Positions 12,729-18,817 of a DNA stretch of 18,817 nucleotides are shown piece by piece (within the stretch, counting starts at the first letter, position 1; every line of letters begins with the position of its first letter). The position numbers and the translations under genes were made by a program. Under the pieces are notes generated by a model. That model had not been told where the DNA came from and searched no databases. It worked only from the letters and a program-made list of their open reading frames with translations. Origin of the DNA: G039029935 sp039029935 (GTDB lineage Bacteria; Chloroflexota; Anaerolineae; Caldilineales; Caldilineaceae); the NCBI GenBank assembly GCA_039029935.1, contig JBCCFC010000087.1, positions 1 through 18,817 of the forward strand. Direction: 5' to 3'.

Positions 12729-15700
12729 GTGGCACAAGAATATCGTTTAAAAAATGACAGCCCCCAAGGTGGAGTAAGAGGGAGACCAAGACGTAACCAG
12801 TTTGTTCAGGGATTAATCACCGGGGTCCTTGTCTATCTAGTCCTTTTTTCCTTTGCAATGGCAGCAGGTGTCATGTCCTATGCCGCCATTGCTGCGGATT
12901 TACCCGCACCCAATGAGTTAGCCAGCAGTGCCAGTTCATTCCAGACCACACGTATCTACGACCGTGACGGCAATCTACTCAATGAAACCTTTGCACCAGA
13001 TGCAGGGCGACGTACCTTTGTGCCTATCGCCAACATCTCTACAGATTTAATCAACGCCACCGTTGCCACCGAAGACAAAAATTTTTATCAACATCCCGGA
13101 ATTGATTTTGTTGCGCTCGTGCGCGCCCTTTACTATGCGATCCAAGAACGCAGCATTGTTTCCGGCGCATCGACCATTTCACAGCAGTTGGTCAAAATGG
13201 TCTTTCTTTCACCCGAGCAGACCATCACACGCAAAATCAACGAAGCCGTTCTCTCGGCAGAAATCAGCCGTACCTACACCAAAAACCAAATCCTCGAACT
13301 CTATCTTAATGAACTCTATTATGGTAACTTTGCCTATGGTGCGGCGGCGGCGGCGCGTACCTATTTTGATAAGGATGTCGCTGACCTGACTTTGGGCGAA
13401 GCGGCTTTACTGGCTGGGTTGCCACAATTACCTGCTGTTTATGACCCCTATACACAGCCGGAGCGTGCCAAGAATCGTCAGCGTGTTGTGCTTGCGTTGA
13501 TGGTCGAAGAGAACATGATTACCAAGGAACAAGCGGATGCCGCGTGGGGTGAACAGCTTGTCTACAAACCGCTTGAATTCAACTTGAATGCACCACACTT
13601 CACGCTGCTGGTGCGTCAACAGCTTGAGCAAACCAGAGGGGCAGAGGGGCTGTATCAACAGGGGTTACAGGTGTTTACAACGTTGGACCCAGATTTGCAG
13701 GCCGAGGCACAAAAAATTGTCAAGGAACATGTCGAATCGCTGGCAGCACACAACGCATCCAATGGGTCATTGGTGGCGATGGACCCGAAGACGGGTGAAA
13801 TTCGCGCCTTGGTGGGCAGTGCCGATTTTGATAATGTTGAGATTGATGGGCAGGTCAACATGGCCTTGGCCCCTCGACAACCCGGTAGCTCCATCAAACC
13901 CTTTGTCTACCTCGCCGCCTTTGAGCATAGCGAGAAGCCGATTGAGGAACGCTGGACGCCAGGAACGCTGATTGCCGATATTGAGCAAGAGTTTCCCGAT
14001 GGGGTCAACCCACCCTATGTGCCGACTAACTACGACGAAAAAGAGCATGGGATGCTGACCGTTCGCAGTTCATTGGCAAGTAGTTTTAACATCCCCGCTG
14101 TCCGCGCTCTAGAATTTATCGGCTTGGACTACTTTTTGGGGCTGGTCGAGCGTGTGGGGATGCCTTATCTGGTGCGTGAAGACCGTCCATCCTATGGTCT
14201 CAGCCTGAGCTTGGGCAGTGGGGAAGTGCCGTTGGTGGAGTTGACCAATGCCTATGCGGTGCTTGCTAATGGCGGCGTTCTTGTGCCCGCTGTCACGATT
14301 TCCTATATCACCGACAGTACAGGCAACATCATCTGTGAGCGCGGCACAAACCGCCCCTGTCAGGAGAATGAGCAGAGCGTAGGTGAGCAGGTCATTTCAC
14401 CCGTTGACGCGTTTTTGGTGACAGATATGCTCAGTGACAATGATGCACGGACGCCCATCTTTGGGCCAAACTCGGCCTTACGTCTTGATCGTCCGGCGGC
14501 AGCTAAAACTGGGACCACCAATGACATTCGTGATGTCCTCACGGTTGGCTACACACCGGACTTGGTGACGGGTGTCTGGGTCGGCAACACCAATAATTCA
14601 GAGATGCGCGATATTGGCGGGCTGACAGGTGCGGGCCCGATTTGGAATCGCTTTATGCGTTTTGCATTGGCGGACCAACCGCCATTAGAATTTGAACCAC
14701 CCGCAGGTGTGCAAGCAATTGAAGTATGTAATGACAGTGGCACATTTCCCAGCCGCGCCTGTCCACCTCAAAATTTGAAAGTCCAGTGGTTTGCGGCGGA
14801 TCGGCAACCACTCCCCGCAGAAAATGACCTGCATCAGTTTGTACGGCTGGACATCACCACAGGGAAACTGGCAACCGAGTTTACACCAGAAAATGCGATT
14901 GAAGAGCGATATTTCAAAATCTATCCCGAAGAATATCGTGAATGGGCTGAGGAGCATGGCATCCCACAACCACCTGCGGGTGCGAGTGATGTCTTTACCA
15001 TCGGCCCCCGTGTTCACATCCGCCAACCAACCGAAAGAGAAGAGATCACGGGACAGGTGACGATTATTGGCACAGCAGATGCCCCTGCAATGCAGTATTA
15101 TGAACTGCAATATGGCAACAACTACAATGCCAATACCTTTACACCACTCCTGCGCGGTCCTGTCAATGCAGGTGGCGTGGTTGATGCAGTGCTGGGAACA
15201 TGGGATACTGAGCCATTCCCTGCGGGTCCCTATACGCTACGGCTGGTTGTCCGTGATCAGTTGAATAATGAGTATGCCAATCAAATCAACTTGATTATCA
15301 TCAAACCCACACCGACCGCGCCACCGACGGAAACACCGACACAGGAACCACCTACACCGACTTGGACGCCCGAGCCACCTACGCCTGAACAGCCTACCCC
15401 TGAACCTCCAACCGAGACGCCTACAGCGATTCCTGTAGAAGTGCCGACGGATACACCGACACCTATTCCGGCTGAACCGACTGCAACACCTGTACCCGTT
15501 GTGCCAACGGATACACCTGTGCCTGTTGTGCCAACCGATACACCTGTGCCTGTTGTGCCAACCGATACACCTGTGCCAGTCGAGCCACCAACTGAAGTTC
15601 CTACTGAAACACCAACGCCATTGGCGGAGGAGCCTACGCCTGAGCCACCAACCGAGGTTCCTACTGAGACACCTACAACACCCGTTGAGGAGCCTACACC

Positions 15701-15896
15701 TGGGCCTACGCTTGAGCCGACAGCAACAGCCATTGAGTTGATTGCAACGGCTACACCTATCGTGGATGTGCCAACCAACACGCCTGAGCCTGATACTGAC
15801 ACACCGCAAAAGCCTGGTCCAACACCTACATGGACACCCGATGTTGCTTCGCGTAATGCTGGCAACACAGATGCCGATGAAACACCGATAGAGTAA
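12729..15896 (+). CDS. Class A (bifunctional) penicillin-binding protein, PBP1A family
   Basis: Polymerises and cross-links peptidoglycan outside the membrane. It starts at GTG 12729 with GGAG 6 bases upstream. A short basic N-terminus and one membrane helix (about 28-55) precede the GT51 glycosyltransferase domain (about 85-265), with catalytic Glu115 in ATEDKNFYQHPGID, then STISQQLVKM and the KNQILELYLNELYYG motif. The transpeptidase domain (about 340-640) has all three active-site motifs: S387-S-I-K390, S452-F-N454 and K593-T-G. A module with paired cysteines (Cys667, Cys678) follows, then a probable Ig-like beta-sandwich (about 758-855). The last ~195 residues are a Thr-Pro-Glu-rich disordered tail ending ADETPIE, which would sit in the cell wall. 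At 1055 residues it is longer than the usual 700-850, owing to this tail. The downstream methyltransferase gene is 29 bases away and likely co-transcribed. Confidence 0.95.
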   Translation: MAQEYRLKNDSPQGGVRGRPRRNQFVQGLITGVLVYLVLFSFAMAAGVMSYAAIAADLPAPNELASSASSFQTTRIYDRDGNLLNETFAPDAGRRTFVPIANISTDLINATVATEDKNFYQHPGIDFVALVRALYYAIQERSIVSGASTISQQLVKMVFLSPEQTITRKINEAVLSAEISRTYTKNQILELYLNELYYGNFAYGAAAAARTYFDKDVADLTLGEAALLAGLPQLPAVYDPYTQPERAKNRQRVVLALMVEENMITKEQADAAWGEQLVYKPLEFNLNAPHFTLLVRQQLEQTRGAEGLYQQGLQVFTTLDPDLQAEAQKIVKEHVESLAAHNASNGSLVAMDPKTGEIRALVGSADFDNVEIDGQVNMALAPRQPGSSIKPFVYLAAFEHSEKPIEERWTPGTLIADIEQEFPDGVNPPYVPTNYDEKEHGMLTVRSSLASSFNIPAVRALEFIGLDYFLGLVERVGMPYLVREDRPSYGLSLSLGSGEVPLVELTNAYAVLANGGVLVPAVTISYITDSTGNIICERGTNRPCQENEQSVGEQVISPVDAFLVTDMLSDNDARTPIFGPNSALRLDRPAAAKTGTTNDIRDVLTVGYTPDLVTGVWVGNTNNSEMRDIGGLTGAGPIWNRFMRFALADQPPLEFEPPAGVQAIEVCNDSGTFPSRACPPQNLKVQWFAADRQPLPAENDLHQFVRLDITTGKLATEFTPENAIEERYFKIYPEEYREWAEEHGIPQPPAGASDVFTIGPRVHIRQPTEREEITGQVTIIGTADAPAMQYYELQYGNNYNANTFTPLLRGPVNAGGVVDAVLGTWDTEPFPAGPYTLRLVVRDQLNNEYANQINLIIIKPTPTAPPTETPTQEPPTPTWTPEPPTPEQPTPEPPTETPTAIPVEVPTDTPTPIPAEPTATPVPVVPTDTPVPVVPTDTPVPVVPTDTPVPVEPPTEVPTETPTPLAEEPTPEPPTEVPTETPTTPVEEPTPGPTLEPTATAIELIATATPIVDVPTNTPEPDTDTPQKPGPTPTWTPDVASRNAGNTDADETPIE
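15498..15578 (+). repeat. Three 27-bp tandem repeats in the PBP tail
   Basis: Units at 15498-15524, 15525-15551 and 15552-15578 differ at only two positions in total and encode VVPTDTPVP three times. This is the most recent expansion within the larger Thr-Pro-rich tail (about 15305-15850), which is otherwise a degenerate repeat. Confidence 0.9.
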
Positions 15897-15925
15897 GATT
15901 TACCAACTTTTAAGAGGCATATAGA

Positions 15926-17122
15926 ATGACAATGATAAACAGAGTACCTATCGTTAATCAATATATTGAACAACTGAAAAAACAAGGGGCGATTCAAACA
16001 TCCCAAATTGAATCAGCCTTTCGTCAGGTACCGCGTCATCTACTCATTGAAAAAATTTATAGTGGAAGATATGACCAGCCAGATATACTGGAGATTGACC
16101 CATTGAATGAAGAGCATTTAGCGATGATTTATTCAGACCGTGCCTTGTCTATTCAATGGTACCCAGAACCCAGCTCTTCCTCCCAGCCGTCACTTGTTGC
16201 ACAGATGTTAGAGTTATTAACATTAAAATCAGGAATGCGCGTCCTAGAAATCGGGGCAGGCTCTGGGTATAATGCCGCATTAATGGCCGAACTCGTTTCT
16301 GACCCAAGTCTTATTACTACAATCGATTTAAACGAGCGTCTTATCTCGACAACAAAAAAACAACTAGCAAATGCTGGTTACGAGCAGATCAACATCTATG
16401 CCCAAGATGGATTTGATGGATTTAAGGCGAATGCACCCTATGACTGTATTGTGGCAACGGTGGGTTGCGCGGACCTATCCCCCTATTGGTTTGAGCAACT
16501 TTCTAGCGACGGGTTTTTACTCATTCCATTGTCTCATGGGAGCATTGTTCAATGTCCTCTTACACAAATCAAGAAGAATGACAATGGGGGTACAGGGAAA
16601 ATTGTTCAATATTCAAATTTTATGCCAATTCGAGGTGATCAATTCTCGCAAAATTTATGGGCATTCTCAACAGAAGAGGAAGAGGGTCGCTTTGTTTCTC
16701 ATCTTCAAACGACTGAAGTCAATGCAGAATACCCACTGTTTCATGGGCTAAAAGACTTTCCGAATCATGCATCAGGGCTGCCAGAGGCGTGGACGGGACG
16801 CGTTGAATTTCATTACTTTGTTGCCTTGCATAGACAGGATACATTGACTTGTGGGAAAGGTTTGGGGCTGGGGGGACATAGCAATTGTGTGATTATGGGG
16901 CATGATAAGATACTACTTTACGGTGATAATTCTGAAATCCTGTATCAAGAATTGGAGCAGATTTATCAACAATGGATTTCATTAGGAAAACCACAGATGA
17001 ACGATTACGAATTAGAATTTATGCCATTATCAACCTCCACCAACGAGCAAAAACTGAATTTGGAGCCAAATACATGGGTGATTGACCGTAAATTCTTTCG
17101 TCAGATTGTGCGTTTGTTATAA
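15926..17122 (+). CDS. Protein-L-isoaspartate O-methyltransferase-like protein with C-terminal extension
   Basis: An S-adenosylmethionine-dependent methyltransferase of the PCMT family, which methylates isoaspartyl residues in damaged proteins. It shows SSSSQPSLVAQMLELL (about 82-98, matching the family's substrate-side SQP motif), motif I VLEIGAGSGYNAALMAEL (106-123), TIDLNERL (132-139) and YDCIVATVGC (172-181). The PCMT domain ends near 210, yet the protein has 398 residues against about 210 for classical enzymes. The ~185-residue extension is unrecognised and contains a CGKGLGLGGHSNCVIMG segment. Extended PCMT-like enzymes also occur as peptide-modifying methyltransferases, but no precursor peptide is seen here. 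AAGAGG (15912-15917) supports the start. It lies between the PBP and tilS genes in a plausible three-gene unit. Confidence 0.82.
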   Translation: MTMINRVPIVNQYIEQLKKQGAIQTSQIESAFRQVPRHLLIEKIYSGRYDQPDILEIDPLNEEHLAMIYSDRALSIQWYPEPSSSSQPSLVAQMLELLTLKSGMRVLEIGAGSGYNAALMAELVSDPSLITTIDLNERLISTTKKQLANAGYEQINIYAQDGFDGFKANAPYDCIVATVGCADLSPYWFEQLSSDGFLLIPLSHGSIVQCPLTQIKKNDNGGTGKIVQYSNFMPIRGDQFSQNLWAFSTEEEEGRFVSHLQTTEVNAEYPLFHGLKDFPNHASGLPEAWTGRVEFHYFVALHRQDTLTCGKGLGLGGHSNCVIMGHDKILLYGDNSEILYQELEQIYQQWISLGKPQMNDYELEFMPLSTSTNEQKLNLEPNTWVIDRKFFRQIVRLL

Positions 17123-17157
17123 ATGTTAAAGTTGCTGTATTTAGCGAGGGGATAGGC

Positions 17158-18817
17158 ATGACCTCAATGGACCCTTTATTACAAGCATTGCTTAGGACCC
17201 AAGAACACTATCAGCTTTTCCCTAATGTTCAGTCGAATGAGAGGCGTCCAATCATTGTCGGTGTCAGCGGTGGGGCAGACAGTGTTTGCTTGCTCCATAC
17301 GCTTATGGAACTCGAACAACAGTGTTCGTTGGCGATTCATGTCGCCCATTTGGATCACAACCTTCGCCCCGAATCCAGCCAAGATGCCGATTTTGTTGAG
17401 CAACTTGCTGCGCAATTTCATCTGCCTTATCACAGCCGACGCCTGCCCAAACACAGCCTGACCAATTCAGAGCAAAAGATAGGTATTGAAGATGCGGGAC
17501 GGCGCGCTCGTTATGAATTCTTGCTTGATGTCGCCTTACAGGTAACACCCTCTGGACAAATCCCACGCATCGTCGTTGCGCATCATGCCAACGACCAAGC
17601 TGAAACCCTACTCATGAATCTGATTCGTGGCAGTGGTCTTCGCGGGTTAGCTGGCATGAAGTTGATTGCGCCTTTTCCCCTGGAAAAGAAAAATACTGAG
17701 CAGAAAAACACAAACGCAGTTGTTATCCGTCCATTGCTACATGTGTCTCGCAGGGAAATCATGCGCTATCTACAGGACCGCAATCTTACATGGCGTGAGG
17801 ATGCCACCAACCAAGATACGCACTACCTGCGCAATCAAATTCGCCACGAAGTCATGCCCCTCATTCAGCACATCAACTCCAACATTGTCGAGACACTCTC
17901 ACAGACAGCGCAACAATTGCGTGATGAAGCCGAGCGGGTCACAGCCATCGACCAAGCGACGTTGCAATCTCTGTTAGCAGAAACACTAACACCTGACCAA
18001 CCACAAACTCGTGTTGTGCTTGCGCTCGATAGACTGCAACTCCTTGGCGATGCCAACCTACGTGGCGTACTTCGCCATGCATTGACCCTTCTGGGGGCAG
18101 ACCATCGTCAAGTCGGCTTTGCCAACATCGAACGACTGCGCATTCACCTCCGACAACCATCCATATCAAATAGCGGCCCCCACCCACTGGCTGATCACAT
18201 CCACTGGACCACCTGCCACACCAGCATCCTGTCATCCGCGCAAGCTCGCGTCCTCAGCCTACACCAAACCAATGCCCTACCCATCATGCCGAACTTTCCA
18301 CACTTTGCGCTAAGTGGCATGGGCATCCTTGCCCGTGAGCCGCAACTTTATACGCCGGATAAACCAACAATGGGCGACTGGGTACTCAGCCAGCAAATTT
18401 GTGATTATGCAGACTTACCGCTAGACTGGAAATCCACCGCACATCGCTGGCAAGCCTATCTGGATGCAGACAAAGTTGGCGATTTATCTATGACTGTCCC
18501 TACCAACGGTATGCGTTTTGCGCCCCTCGGCATGGGTGGCAAACACAAGGCTGTCGGCGATTTATTCACAGATCGCAAAATTCCACCCTTTTTACGTGCA
18601 GGATGGCCAGTACTTGTTCAGATGCATAATGATGAGACAAAGAATGAAATGGACGTGGTCTGGGTCTGTGGGCTGCAAGTGGCGCATGGTGTTCGTGTGA
18701 CAGACAAAACCAAGCGGGCATCTGGGGAGAAGCTGAGACCACGGTACATTCCCGTGTCCATCCATTTGGAGCTTTTACCGTCCAGTGTGACCCTGAAAAT
18801 CTCTGATCTCGCCAGCT
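17158..18817 (+). CDS. tilS: tRNA(Ile)-lysidine synthetase, cut off by the window edge
   Basis: Joins lysine to C34 of the CAU-anticodon tRNA-Ile using ATP, changing its decoding from AUG to AUA; essential in most bacteria. The frame is open from ATG 17158 (GAGGGG at 17146-17151) to the last base, 553 codons with no stop, so the 3' end is missing. The N-terminal PP-loop ATPase domain shows SGGADS (37-42), AHLDHNLRP (63-71), GIEDAGRRARYEFL (about 111-124) and HHANDQAET (142-150). The N-type middle motif RNQIRHEVMP follows at about 226-235. The C-terminal substrate domain shows LFTDRKIPPFLR, WVCGLQVAHGVRV and TDKTKRASGEKL. At over 553 residues it is longer than the usual 430-480, with extra sequence after the last conserved motif. 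It follows the methyltransferase gene by 35 bases. Confidence 0.95.
   Translation, partial: MTSMDPLLQALLRTQEHYQLFPNVQSNERRPIIVGVSGGADSVCLLHTLMELEQQCSLAIHVAHLDHNLRPESSQDADFVEQLAAQFHLPYHSRRLPKHSLTNSEQKIGIEDAGRRARYEFLLDVALQVTPSGQIPRIVVAHHANDQAETLLMNLIRGSGLRGLAGMKLIAPFPLEKKNTEQKNTNAVVIRPLLHVSRREIMRYLQDRNLTWREDATNQDTHYLRNQIRHEVMPLIQHINSNIVETLSQTAQQLRDEAERVTAIDQATLQSLLAETLTPDQPQTRVVLALDRLQLLGDANLRGVLRHALTLLGADHRQVGFANIERLRIHLRQPSISNSGPHPLADHIHWTTCHTSILSSAQARVLSLHQTNALPIMPNFPHFALSGMGILAREPQLYTPDKPTMGDWVLSQQICDYADLPLDWKSTAHRWQAYLDADKVGDLSMTVPTNGMRFAPLGMGGKHKAVGDLFTDRKIPPFLRAGWPVLVQMHNDETKNEMDVVWVCGLQVAHGVRVTDKTKRASGEKLRPRYIPVSIHLELLPSSVTLKISDLAS

Noticed and set aside
15237..16006. Minus-strand open frames opposite the PBP tail
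   Set aside because: Same cause: antisense of Thr-Pro-rich coding sequence (SVGTS-like or RCIGWH-like repeats), with no start signals.
1..18817. tRNA, rRNA, riboswitch or phage gene content
   Set aside because: I looked for cloverleaf-like, rRNA-like and known riboswitch core sequences and for phage structural or integrase motifs, and saw none I could support.

Overview
The window looks like a chromosomal segment from a member of the Chloroflexota (filamentous or Anaerolineae-like). The evidence is long Thr-Pro-rich linkers in two extracellular proteins, a BNR/Asp-box beta-propeller on a membrane stalk, a DUF5678-like/retropepsin-like gene pair, and a class A penicillin-binding protein showing that peptidoglycan is made. 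This assignment is inferred from gene style; there is no rRNA or marker gene to confirm it. By eye, the left part (1 to about 8,600) is more AT-rich than the right part.

Left region (1-6542, plus strand): a tightly packed four-gene unit, and the most unusual part of the window. Gene 1 (96-1490) encodes a subunit of the pentameric ligand-gated ion channel (pLGIC, Cys-loop receptor) superfamily. Gene 2 (1471-3690) overlaps it by 20 bases and encodes a second pLGIC module joined to an N-terminal membrane anchor and a long pentapeptide-repeat beta-helix. Gene 3 (3687-4709, ATGA overlap) is a pentapeptide-repeat lipoprotein whose N-terminal cap resembles that of gene 2. Gene 4 (4815-6542) is a secreted family-3 (amino-acid type) solute-binding protein with a long C-terminal extension. 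No ABC permease or ATPase is present. I infer a cell-surface ligand-sensing assembly in which the binding protein and beta-helical scaffolds work with a channel-like receptor. A large inverted repeat (1-54/76-129) surrounds the start of gene 1 and may be an assembly fold-back.

Middle region (6560-8677): on the minus strand, a lipoprotein solute-binding protein of the iron/polyamine/phosphonate type converges on the operon. It sits directly after a frameshifted, truncated transposase-like remnant (7671-8298). A gene-free stretch of about 380 bp with a rho-independent terminator hairpin follows.

Minus-strand accessory group (8678-12510): a BNR/Asp-box propeller protein with a Thr-Pro stalk and C-terminal membrane segment, with a strong candidate promoter that would make its mRNA leaderless; a retropepsin-like aspartic protease directly abutting a protein with a DUF5678-like tail; and a PD-(D/E)XK nuclease-like protein.

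Right region (12729-18817, plus strand): housekeeping genes, namely a class A bifunctional penicillin-binding protein with a beta-sandwich-like and Thr-Pro-rich C-terminal tail, a protein-L-isoaspartate methyltransferase-like protein with a long extension, and tRNA(Ile)-lysidine synthetase (tilS), which runs off the right edge.
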